Shown piece after piece: positions 13,637 through 20,810 of a stretch of 20,979 nucleotides of DNA (its first letter is position 1; each line of letters opens with the position of its first letter). The position numbers and the translations under genes are program-made. Origin of the DNA: a virus; the IMG/VR virus record IMGVR_UViG_3300017708_001557, positions 1 through 20,979 of that record. One strand, written 5' to 3'. The notes below the pieces were generated by a model, which worked only from the letters and a program-made list of their open reading frames with translations, was not told where the DNA came from and searched no databases.

Positions 13637-14254
13637 ATGAAAGAAGATATATACGAAGGAAGCAACATACAAGATAGCGTAGTTACAGTTGATGTAACAC
13701 ATAACCACTATTCTAACAAAATAGTGAAACCACCTAATCATTATCCTAGCAAAATAGTGAAACCGATATTAACATTATCCGTGGCAATAATGTTAATAGG
13801 AGTTATAGGTTCTGTTGTATTGTATATTGATGATAATAGTTCCCCTAGTAATATAGAAGAAGAAGAACAACCGCCCTATCATAAGATTACATTTACTGTT
13901 TCCGATGATGATAAAGACTGTTACTCGGATGAGGACTATTTCTTAGTATTAAAGGTAGAGAACCAAGACTACCGACAATTAACAGCCATTGATTGTTTGA
14001 ACGGAAAGATTCAAGCAGATTCATGGGATATGTCATGGGGTGAAGGTTCATCAAATGATGGGGGAGATACTTATTCTACTTATTTAGGCCTAAGAAAATA
14101 CTTTGGCGAATGGACAACTGATGAATTCTATATGTTCATAGGTCGTTTTGATGACACAGATGAAAGATGGAAGACTACTTGTAAGACTCCGCACATAGAA
14201 AATGGCTATGATGTTTCTGCCGAGTATTGCGGAGAATGGTATTCTAATGATTGA
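13637..14254 (+). CDS. Single-pass membrane protein with acidic ectodomain
   Basis: This is a 205-residue protein. Residues 1-43 are a polar N-terminal region containing a tandem NKIVKP / SKIVKP repeat. Residues 44-63 (ILTLSVAIMLIGVIGSVVLY) form one membrane span. The rest is a very acidic domain with five cysteines that could pair as disulfides outside the cell. By the positive-inside rule the basic N-terminus would be cytoplasmic. The acidic, low-Lys ectodomain suits a marine surface protein. I do not recognise it. GGAGG lies 7 bases before the ATG. It ends 14 bases before the RFC gene, with the stop close to that gene's ribosome site. Confidence 0.65.
   Translation: MKEDIYEGSNIQDSVVTVDVTHNHYSNKIVKPPNHYPSKIVKPILTLSVAIMLIGVIGSVVLYIDDNSSPSNIEEEEQPPYHKITFTVSDDDKDCYSDEDYFLVLKVENQDYRQLTAIDCLNGKIQADSWDMSWGEGSSNDGGDTYSTYLGLRKYFGEWTTDEFYMFIGRFDDTDERWKTTCKTPHIENGYDVSAEYCGEWYSND
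13717..13764 (+). repeat. Short direct repeat, two 15-base copies
   Basis: CAAAATAGTGAAACC occurs at 13717-13731 and again at 13750-13764, exactly 33 bases apart and therefore in the same frame. It encodes the doubled KIVKP motif just before the membrane span of the surface-protein gene. It looks like a small internal duplication. Confidence 0.8.
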
Positions 14255-14268
14255 AAGGAGATGATATA

Positions 14269-15174
14269 ATGCTATGGACAGAAAAATACAGACCAAACAG
14301 ACTAAGTGAAGTTGTAGGACAAGAACACTTTGTAATGGATGCAACTAATTGGGCAGTCAATAAAGAAATGCCCAATGTATTAATTTACGGAGGTTCCGGT
14401 ACAGGAAAAACAACGGTAGCACTTGCTTTAGCAACAACTATCTTAGGAAAAGATGCTTCTAGTAATTTCTTTGAAGTGAATGCTTCGGATGATAGAAGAC
14501 TAGAAACCGTAAGGACTAGAATAAAAGAGATTGCCCAAAGTGCAAAAATGGGTGATGTTCCTTTCCGAATAATTCTATTGGATGAAATGGATGGAATGAC
14601 TAATGATGCACAAGCAGCCCTAAAAAGAATGATGGAAAGATATTCTAAAAATATTAGATTTATTATAACATGTAATAATCGAAACAAAATAATTTATGCA
14701 CTACAATCTAGGTGTGCAAACTATCACTTCAAAAGAATAACTTTTGAAACAGTTGAAGAAGTTGTTACAACTATTCTCAAGAGAGAAGGTCATCCGATTC
14801 CGGATGGATTGAGACAGTTTATATATTGCTTTGATGGTGATTTAAGACGAACAATAACCGAACTACAAGCATCAATCGCTACAGGTAGTAGGCTAAATGT
14901 TCAAGTCGAGAAATCGCTGAAACAATATGAAAATATAATAACTGAAATAACAAATAAAAATCCAAATGAAGTTTTAACAAAATTACATAATCTAATCTAT
15001 GACGGATTCTCCATTAAGGAAATCTGCATAGGTCTACATGACATTGTTATTGCATCCGAAATGGATAGTAATACGAAATTGAAATTCCTGCGAGTAATTG
15101 GAGAAGGTGAATGGCGTTCCCTAAACATGACCCCGAAATTACTTGCTTCATGGATGGTGGGAAATCTCATATAA
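14269..15174 (+). CDS. rfcS: Replication factor C small subunit (clamp loader)
   Basis: This is a 301-residue AAA+ ATPase that opens PCNA and loads it on primed DNA. It starts MLWTEKYRPNRLSEVVGQEH, the classic RFC N-terminus. It has Walker A GGSGTGKTT (41-49), Walker B LLDEMDGM (103-110), a sensor-1 region FIITCNNRNK and the SRC arginine-finger motif (147-149). A lid and a helical collar fill the C-terminal third. Cellular archaeal RFC-S proteins are 315-330 residues, so this is slightly trimmed. I chose ATG 14269 with AAGGAGATGAT upstream, not TTG 14251. It should assemble with the PIP-box ATPase at 12333-13178 and the clamp at 17694-18452. Confidence 0.95.
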   Translation: MLWTEKYRPNRLSEVVGQEHFVMDATNWAVNKEMPNVLIYGGSGTGKTTVALALATTILGKDASSNFFEVNASDDRRLETVRTRIKEIAQSAKMGDVPFRIILLDEMDGMTNDAQAALKRMMERYSKNIRFIITCNNRNKIIYALQSRCANYHFKRITFETVEEVVTTILKREGHPIPDGLRQFIYCFDGDLRRTITELQASIATGSRLNVQVEKSLKQYENIITEITNKNPNEVLTKLHNLIYDGFSIKEICIGLHDIVIASEMDSNTKLKFLRVIGEGEWRSLNMTPKLLASWMVGNLI

Positions 15175-15186
15175 GGAGGTATAAAT

Positions 15187-16398
15187 ATGCAAAATGAAAT
15201 AAGCAAAGCAGCAGAGAAGTTGGGCATCAGTGTTACTGAGGCTCAATCGAAATTTGAAAGTATATGTGAAGAGAACAAGGTGTCTACGGATTCCCCTCTA
15301 GCAAAAGGTTTGTGGAGAAGTTACGCTTCTCAACAAATCCGAATGATACAGACCGAAAAAACAGACGGAAAGAAAGGAAAGAAAGGATTTGGCGATGACG
15401 CTTTTGGATTCTTTATTTCACTTGAAGAACCTAGAGATATGATGGCATATAATCGAAAGAGAGCCATTGACGAATGGAACCGTGACCCGTTTAACGCACA
15501 TCAAAACGGACTAGTAGCAACAGCAGAAAAGAATACAGAGGGCAATTATGTCGTATCTAGATTCTTTAATGGTGAAGAACAAACCCGAACAATGGGCAAA
15601 CTAGCAGAAGGAGCAGAATACTTAGAAGATGGTAGTATTATCATTCCTCTAGATTCTCAACAACGATATCAAAATGGTGGAGAAAATGCCAACTACGGAA
15701 AGCCTCTAGCAAAGGAACTAATGCGAAGAAGTGGTGTCTTTATCGGAAAGGTAGGAGATGATACTGAATACAATAAGTATTATTTCTCATACAAGAATGA
15801 AGGTGGAATTAAGTTTAACCCCTCAACATTTGAGTGGGTTCATATGTCTGTAATTAAAGACTCAAACAGAGACGGATATATTTACGGATATTCTATGAAG
15901 ACATTAGGTTCTCTTGTCATGAATGCAGATGTTGACCCCGAAGGAGATATTTACAGAGATGTCTCTTCTATCAATGTCTTTGACAAGGCAAGTGAATTAG
16001 TTGCAGAAAACATTGCTTCTTTGACTCTACTAGATGCAAAACATCTTGAGTTACGAGAAAATGCAGCAGTGGACAGGTTTGTAATGACGATGGGTACAGT
16101 TTGTAACATGAATATGACTCCAACTTCAAATGGAAACCGTATTCTAAACTTGACTGATTTGAATGCAGACTTCGACTATGATACTGACGGAATGACAACT
16201 TGTTGGATTCCCGAACACATTAACATTGACTTTGGTATTGGTTCCGAAGTCGTAGTGGTTGGTAGAACTTCTCAAAGAGAAGGTGAAGATGGTTATGAAC
16301 CTGCAACAATTAACCTTTCGGGACTTTATGTAACAGAAAGAAAAGGACAAGTAGAGGAAATTGGTGATGCCCAAGAAGAAGACCTTGATTGGTTTTGA
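15187..16398 (+). CDS. RPA-like ssDNA-binding protein
   Basis: This is a 403-residue protein. Residues 300-385 fit an OB fold (GTVCNMNMTPTSNGNRILNL, then TTCWIPEHI, FGIGSEVVVVGRTSQ and INLSGLYV). Residues 70-270 probably hold one or more further beta domains. The extreme C-terminus is acidic and ends DLDWF, like the tails by which SSB and RPA proteins recruit partners. It has the strongest ribosome site in the window (AAGGAGGT, 6 bases from the ATG), fitting high expression. It lies between RFC and the RecA-like ATPase. Assignment as RPA rests on the OB pattern, tail and context. Confidence 0.75.
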   Translation: MQNEISKAAEKLGISVTEAQSKFESICEENKVSTDSPLAKGLWRSYASQQIRMIQTEKTDGKKGKKGFGDDAFGFFISLEEPRDMMAYNRKRAIDEWNRDPFNAHQNGLVATAEKNTEGNYVVSRFFNGEEQTRTMGKLAEGAEYLEDGSIIIPLDSQQRYQNGGENANYGKPLAKELMRRSGVFIGKVGDDTEYNKYYFSYKNEGGIKFNPSTFEWVHMSVIKDSNRDGYIYGYSMKTLGSLVMNADVDPEGDIYRDVSSINVFDKASELVAENIASLTLLDAKHLELRENAAVDRFVMTMGTVCNMNMTPTSNGNRILNLTDLNADFDYDTDGMTTCWIPEHINIDFGIGSEVVVVGRTSQREGEDGYEPATINLSGLYVTERKGQVEEIGDAQEEDLDWF

Positions 16399-16445
16399 TT
16401 GAGTAATTCTCAAGCCGTGTATATGTGGCGGTTGAATGACATACG

Positions 16446-16469
16446 AATAGGTGCAAAGCCTATTTTTTT
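16446..16469 (+). terminator. Hairpin plus T run after the RPA gene
   Basis: AATAGG-TGCAAAG-CCTATT makes a perfect 6-bp stem with a 7-base loop, followed by a run of T (16463-16469). It lies 48 bases after the RPA stop and just before the likely start of the next gene at 16480. It may terminate or attenuate the abundant RPA transcript. Archaeal termination depends mainly on T runs, so the hairpin may have a different role. The stem-loop core GGTGCAAAGCC is shared with the spacer at 512-524. Confidence 0.45.
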
Positions 16470-16479
16470 AGTGATTGAT

Positions 16480-16677
16480 ATGATAACAATAGAAAATAAA
16501 ATGATAATAACGAACAGGGCAATGATGCCCGTAGAAAAACTGCAACATGTTTCTTGGAAAATAACACAGAGTAAATGTGAAATAAAACTATACTCTTGTA
16601 ATTCTAATCCTATAGTGCAGGAATGTAATAATAGTGAATTAGAAACATTCCTACAACACCTAAAGGGGGTTGTCTAA
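16480..16677 (+). CDS. Unknown 65-residue protein
   Basis: I do not recognise the family. It looks like a small beta-rich fold (MITIENKMIITNRAMM, then VSWKITQSKCEIKLYSC) with a C-terminal helix (ELETFLQHLKGVV). The frame is open from TTG 16399, directly after the RPA stop, which would add 27 residues. However, that start has no ribosome site, and the extension would run through the hairpin and T run at 16446-16469. ATG 16480 has GTGAT 4 bases upstream, so I prefer it. The stop overlaps the next ATG by one base (TAATG). Confidence 0.5.
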   Translation: MITIENKMIITNRAMMPVEKLQHVSWKITQSKCEIKLYSCNSNPIVQECNNSELETFLQHLKGVV

Positions 16678-16922
16678 TGACTGATACAATTTACATTGTA
16701 GATGGGTTTGTTGAAAAACTAACTGATGGTCAAGGTATTTGGGTCGTAGATTTACAGAGTGTAGAGTTTATTACATGGAGACAAAACTACGAAACTAACG
16801 AATATTTTACAAAAATGCATATTGGAGATAAAGATGCCAAACTACTTTTAGAAACTAAAGAAGAAGTAGAAGAATTAGTTTCGGCATGGAAAACCCGTAG
16901 GGGAGATTTAAATGATGAATAA
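16677..16922 (+). CDS. Unknown 81-residue protein
   Basis: I do not recognise the family. Beta strands predominate in the first 55 residues (DTIYIVDGFVEKL, GIWVVDLQSVEFITW, YFTKMHIGDK), then an acidic helix (TKEEVEELVSAWKTR). Length and strand pattern are similar to the gene just upstream, so they might be distant relatives. AAAGGGGG precedes the ATG, and the 3' end overlaps the RecA-like gene by 11 bases. Its place among replication genes suggests an accessory role, without direct evidence. Confidence 0.6.
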   Translation: MTDTIYIVDGFVEKLTDGQGIWVVDLQSVEFITWRQNYETNEYFTKMHIGDKDAKLLLETKEEVEELVSAWKTRRGDLNDE

Positions 16923-17697
16923 AAATAAGAAAACAGAAATAAATATTGAAGGACTTAGAAGCAAACTTCTAAAACAGACTGAACAGCATAAGAATGCTCC
17001 TAAAAGAATTAGGGTAGGAATTGAAGGTGATGCCAAAACGGGTAAAACTGGATTAGCAATGGATTGTGAAAAGAAAACATTCTATTTGGATGTAGACAAT
17101 GGCTCCGTTCCTACATGGAAAGCAAACCATAATTCTACAGACAGGATTATTATTTTTAATCCTGCTGAACATGATGATGAGGGAGAGTTTTTGCCTTATG
17201 AAACACAAGGAAACATTCGTTCTTTTATTGCTTTGGCTAAAGAAACTGCAAAGACAGAAGACATTCTTTTTGTTTGGGATGGAGTAGATACATGGTTAGA
17301 TTGGTGTACTCTATACATGGCAGGAATGGAAACATCTAGAATGCGACCAATGAAAACTGCTAAACAACAAGATTGGTTTCATCGAAATCAACCATTTAGA
17401 GAAGTAATGAAAGAAGTAGAAGCAATTGATTGTGACCAAATTTACATTACTCACACTAAACCACCATTTAGGGATGAACCGCCGCAACCAATTTGGAACC
17501 GATGGGATTCTCATTTGTGGACAGTTCTGCAAACTTATCAAAGAAATACACAGAAAGGAATGGAGTATTTTGTAACAGTCAAGAGTAGTAAATACAAGCC
17601 TTCTCTTTTAGGAAAAAGAACTTCATTCTTATCTGTTAATAGAGATGGCCAAGTTAATTGGACTGGATTTAAGGAATTGAAGGAGGGAGATGTATGA
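16912..17697 (+). CDS. RecA-core ATPase, Sak4-like
   Basis: This is a 261-residue P-loop ATPase. Walker A is EGDAKTGKTG (K45, T46). A strand FYLDVDNG follows it, and Walker B is ILFVWDGVD (118-126). A later strand QIYITHTKPP fits the position where RecA-type ATPases have their sensor. Size and order fit the Sak4/RadA-core proteins that phages use for single-strand annealing or recombination, often encoded beside an SSB as here. It has no zinc finger or N-terminal domain of cellular RadA. ATG codons at 16912 and 16915 are both possible, with GGGGAGAT upstream. It overlaps the PCNA start by 4 bases (ATGA). Confidence 0.75.
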   Translation: MMNKNKKTEINIEGLRSKLLKQTEQHKNAPKRIRVGIEGDAKTGKTGLAMDCEKKTFYLDVDNGSVPTWKANHNSTDRIIIFNPAEHDDEGEFLPYETQGNIRSFIALAKETAKTEDILFVWDGVDTWLDWCTLYMAGMETSRMRPMKTAKQQDWFHRNQPFREVMKEVEAIDCDQIYITHTKPPFRDEPPQPIWNRWDSHLWTVLQTYQRNTQKGMEYFVTVKSSKYKPSLLGKRTSFLSVNRDGQVNWTGFKELKEGDV

Positions 17698-18452
17698 AAT
17701 TTACAGTAGACGCAAAAGCATTTAGAACAGCATTAGAAGATGTAATGGGTGGAGGAAAGTATGCTCAAAGTGGCGGAGTTAAATCCGGCATTCTAAGTGA
17801 ATATGTATATTTAGATATGGGAACTACTGGACTAGACCTATGGAACGGTGATGGCAGTTACATAAACAAAATAACTCTAGACATTACTATACTAGATGAC
17901 TCCACAAGAAACGCAGTTGTGAATATCAAAACACTACTACCTTTTCTTAAAAAACTGAAAGAAGAAATAGAGATAACCATTTATGATAATGTTTTAATTT
18001 CTACACAAGATACTGACATTACTCTACCTAGAGTAACACAACACCCACATCACGAAGTAATACAGAGACTTCTTCTAATGGATTTAAAACTAGAAAATGA
18101 ACTGCCTCAATTTAATGGTGTTTCATTTGAAGGAAAGTTTGACTTGCCTGTTTCAGTTTTCAAAGATGCTATCGAAAGATGCGAACTTATAGGAACAGGC
18201 GTGTATAAAATAGATTGGAATGTAAAAAACATAAACGAACTGAAAATTTCTTCTTCTGTAACAGGTGTAAAAGAATACATTACTACAGTAGAAGTTTCAA
18301 ATGGTTTTGGAGATTCTGCCACAGTATGTTTTACCGGACCGCTTCACCGATTCTTTGATAACGGTGATATTACCTTTTATGTAAAGGATGAATTCCCTAT
18401 TTTAATAGTAGGAGAAGACCGTCTTTTAGTTAAAGTTCCGCACATGGAATAA
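17694..18452 (+). CDS. pcn: PCNA-like sliding clamp
   Basis: This is a 252-residue protein, the normal size for archaeal PCNA (about 245). The first domain begins MKFTVDAKAFRTALEDVM and includes TGLDLWNGDGSYINKITL, matching the first clamp repeat. The second half repeats the topology (FKDAIERCELIGT, then INELKISSSVTG, VEVSNGFG) and ends ITFYVKDEFPILIVGEDRLL and VKVPHME, like the last strands of PCNA. Sequence conservation is low, so the context (RFC small subunit, PIP-box ATPase, polymerase next door) is part of the case. AAGGAGGGAG precedes the ATG, which overlaps the previous stop. It should ring DNA as a trimer and tether the polymerase. Confidence 0.75.
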   Translation: MKFTVDAKAFRTALEDVMGGGKYAQSGGVKSGILSEYVYLDMGTTGLDLWNGDGSYINKITLDITILDDSTRNAVVNIKTLLPFLKKLKEEIEITIYDNVLISTQDTDITLPRVTQHPHHEVIQRLLLMDLKLENELPQFNGVSFEGKFDLPVSVFKDAIERCELIGTGVYKIDWNVKNINELKISSSVTGVKEYITTVEVSNGFGDSATVCFTGPLHRFFDNGDITFYVKDEFPILIVGEDRLLVKVPHME

Positions 18453-18460
18453 GTGATAAA

Positions 18461-20206
18461 ATGATTATAACAAATAACAATAACAATGTGTATCTTTCTT
18501 GGAGAGATAAAAATGGAATTAAAGTGATTAAAAATGATACTTACAAGCCTTACTTTTTTGTTAAAGAAGATGCTAGAGAACCGACTAACTACCAAGTGAC
18601 AAAAACGATTAGTAGAGAATATGAATACGAACACGGCGATTGGTTTAATTTAGAAGGGGATAAACTAAAGAAAGTTTATGTTGATATGCCAAAAGACATT
18701 TACCAAGCAAAAGAAAACTTTTCTCAAACCTATGAAGCAGATGTTCCTTTTCATTACAGGTATGCAATAGATAACATAAATGAAATGCCCGAATACAATT
18801 TAAGAAAGTGGTATTGGGATATGGAATGGCAACAAGGTGGAGAACATGATGGAAAGATTACTGCTATTGTAGCCTATGATAATTTTGACAATCAATTCTA
18901 TACATGGACTTGGCAACCTTCTAAAAACGATACTATTGTAGAGCCTAAAGTTGATGGCTACAATTGTGTAATGTTTGCAGAAGATAGCGAAAGTGCAATG
19001 ATTCAACAGTTTTTAATGTGCATGGAACTTTGCGACCCCGATATGTTAATTGCTTGGTTTGGACTAAAGTTCGATTTGCCTAAACTACTAGAGAGGTGTT
19101 GTGCCAATAATATTAGCCCACTAAAAATATCTCCACTAGGAGTTATTGAGGGAGTACACTACAAAAATGAAAAGTGGACATTTAGTAAATCGAATGGTTA
19201 TGGTCCAACTGCTCAACCCATTAAGGGTAGAATAACTCTTAACTTAGACTTGGCCTTTGAAAGACAATGGAATGATGCTCAAAGAGGCACACTACCTAGT
19301 CTATCATTGGACTATGTTTCTAAGACACTATTCGGTGAAGGAAAGCATACTGAGACTAAGTTTGAAGACCCTAATGAGTTCTACCGTAGAGCATGGATTG
19401 AAGACCCATCAGCCTATTTACAATACGCAATAATAGATGTAGAACTTCTTAGAAAAATAGACGAAGAGAACTTTACTTCGGAGGCTATTCTATCTTTGCA
19501 GAGATTACTACTAGCACCATTCGATGCTTGTTTCTTTGCATCTAATATGGGTTCTATGTACTTTATGCGTAATGCTTGGTGGAAAGCACCAACAGGTAGT
19601 AAGCCTAAGCATAAGGTATGTGATTCATGTGGTTACAAAAACCCTAATGATAAGAAACTGAAAATATGCAAAAAGTGTAAAGAGAGTCTTTCTTATTCCG
19701 GTGCTATGATTTACAATCCCTTGGATGAAAATACCAATGGGTTGCACTACAATGTAGCAGCGTTTGACTTTGCAGGACTATATCCTAGTATGATTATTGC
19801 TAGGAATATTTCTTTTGAGACTAAGAGTAATGTAGAAACAGTATTTGGTGCTGATTTGAATACTCCTCAAAACTTGAAAGAAGTTGATGATGACTATGAA
19901 AGAAAAATGTTGTACTACACTACAGAAGAATTGGGACTATTGCCTAAGTCTTTGTTGGCTTTGAAAGATTTGAGAAACGAATACAAGGCTAATATGAAAG
20001 AGGCTAGAAACAATGGTGACAAAGAACAGACTGCCAAGTGGAATAATAATCAAATGGCTGTTAAGAGACTAATGGCATCCTTTTATGGCATCCTTGCATA
20101 CAAAGGGTTTGGTTGGTCCGATGTAGATTTAGCCGCTAGTATTACTGCTAGTGCTAGAGAAGCAATTAGATTGGCGGCGTTTAAGGCTAAGGAGATGAAA
20201 GTATGA
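18461..20206 (+). CDS. polB: Family B DNA polymerase, N-terminal part (lacks motif C)
   Basis: This is a 581-residue large fragment of a replicative family B polymerase. Exonuclease motifs: Exo I WDMEW (D120, E122), Exo II WFGLKFDLPKL (D205) and Exo III YAIID (Y322, D326). Palm motif A is DFAGLYPSMI (D436) and motif B KRLMASFYG (K535, Y542), with Ala where Asn is usual. The protein then ends at residue 581, about where motif C (DTDS) and the thumb should begin. No DTDS is encoded in the rest of the window. A four-Cys zinc ribbon (C387, C390, C403, C406) is inserted before motif A. It is either a split enzyme, as in Methanothermobacter, or interrupted. The following gene overlaps its stop (ATGA). 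GTGAT precedes the ATG. Confidence 0.92.
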   Translation: MIITNNNNNVYLSWRDKNGIKVIKNDTYKPYFFVKEDAREPTNYQVTKTISREYEYEHGDWFNLEGDKLKKVYVDMPKDIYQAKENFSQTYEADVPFHYRYAIDNINEMPEYNLRKWYWDMEWQQGGEHDGKITAIVAYDNFDNQFYTWTWQPSKNDTIVEPKVDGYNCVMFAEDSESAMIQQFLMCMELCDPDMLIAWFGLKFDLPKLLERCCANNISPLKISPLGVIEGVHYKNEKWTFSKSNGYGPTAQPIKGRITLNLDLAFERQWNDAQRGTLPSLSLDYVSKTLFGEGKHTETKFEDPNEFYRRAWIEDPSAYLQYAIIDVELLRKIDEENFTSEAILSLQRLLLAPFDACFFASNMGSMYFMRNAWWKAPTGSKPKHKVCDSCGYKNPNDKKLKICKKCKESLSYSGAMIYNPLDENTNGLHYNVAAFDFAGLYPSMIIARNISFETKSNVETVFGADLNTPQNLKEVDDDYERKMLYYTTEELGLLPKSLLALKDLRNEYKANMKEARNNGDKEQTAKWNNNQMAVKRLMASFYGILAYKGFGWSDVDLAASITASAREAIRLAAFKAKEMKV

Positions 20207-20310
20207 AATGCAAAAAACCACTAAAACACAACCCTCAATTTGAAGGAAAGATTAACTGCAAACAGTGTGAAAAAGAAGCAAAGGAGGATGAAACTAATGT
20301 GGGCATGTAG
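20203..20310 (+). CDS. 35-residue zinc-knuckle-like peptide
   Basis: This is a very small gene overlapping the polymerase stop by 4 bases (ATGA), with AAGGAGATGA upstream. The product starts MKCKKPLKH and later has NCKQCEKEAK, so three cysteines (one, then CxxC) and a His could bind one zinc. Its end overlaps the next zinc-protein gene by 14 bases. It sits exactly at the polymerase break, so it is either a true small gene or the start of an insert dividing the polymerase. Confidence 0.5.
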   Translation: MKCKKPLKHNPQFEGKINCKQCEKEAKEDETNVGM

Positions 20311-20563
20311 AGAAGAGGATTGTGAATCATATGGCAAATACAACATAGGAGACAGACAGGACAAAGAAACCGGATATGAAGAACACTACTGTAAGTCTTG
20401 TGATGTTCCTTTAGTCCGGTATAGTCCCGACCCCGACAACCCTAAAGCAATGTGGGCATGGAGAAGAGTAGGTTGGAAAACAATAAAAGAAGTTGAAGAA
20501 TACGATGTCGTTGTCACTAAAACAAAAATAACATATAGAGATGTGAGGGTTGAAGATGATTGA
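20297..20563 (+). CDS. Small zinc-ribbon protein
   Basis: This is an 88-residue protein with MWACREEDCESYG (Cx4C) and later YCKSCDVPL (Cx2C), a likely zinc ribbon, followed by WAWRRVGWKTI and a charged beta-rich tail (VVVTKTKITYRDV). I chose ATG 20297 because AAGGAGG lies about 9 bases upstream. ATG 20288 is too close to that site, and a TTG at 20240 has none. It overlaps the next gene by 8 bases. I do not recognise the family. Confidence 0.6.
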   Translation: MWACREEDCESYGKYNIGDRQDKETGYEEHYCKSCDVPLVRYSPDPDNPKAMWAWRRVGWKTIKEVEEYDVVVTKTKITYRDVRVEDD

Positions 20564-20810
20564 ATACAGTTTAGGAATTGTAGCAGGTTATGTTATAGCC
20601 AAAACACTAACTCCCTATTCTCCTAGTATAATAATTAAAAATTATCACATACACCATTGGATGTGGGGCAGCGCATTATTGCTTATTATTTTGTATCTAG
20701 GAGTAGATAACTACGCATTTAACGGGCTAGTAACAGGTGTAGTATTAGAGGGATTAACATATAAAAATTGGAAACTTAGGAGTGATAAAAATGGGAAACG
20801 GAGCAAGTAA
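20556..20810 (+). CDS. Small multi-pass membrane protein with HIHHW motif
   Basis: This is an 84-residue hydrophobic protein with spans near residues 4-18, 37-51 and 53-67 and a basic tail (NWKLRSDKNGKRSK). Between spans one and two lies NYHIHHWMWG, a cluster of three His and two Trp that could bind a metal or sit at the membrane surface. GAGGG lies before ATG 20556. The function is unknown. A viral membrane or envelope-related or lysis-related role is possible. It overlaps the next gene by 20 bases. Confidence 0.6.
   Translation: MIEYSLGIVAGYVIAKTLTPYSPSIIIKNYHIHHWMWGSALLLIILYLGVDNYAFNGLVTGVVLEGLTYKNWKLRSDKNGKRSK

Noticed and set aside
20150-20206. Split intein at the end of the polymerase fragment
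   Set aside because: The C-terminus has no Cys/Ser-led intein N-terminal block and stops within what looks like normal polymerase sequence.
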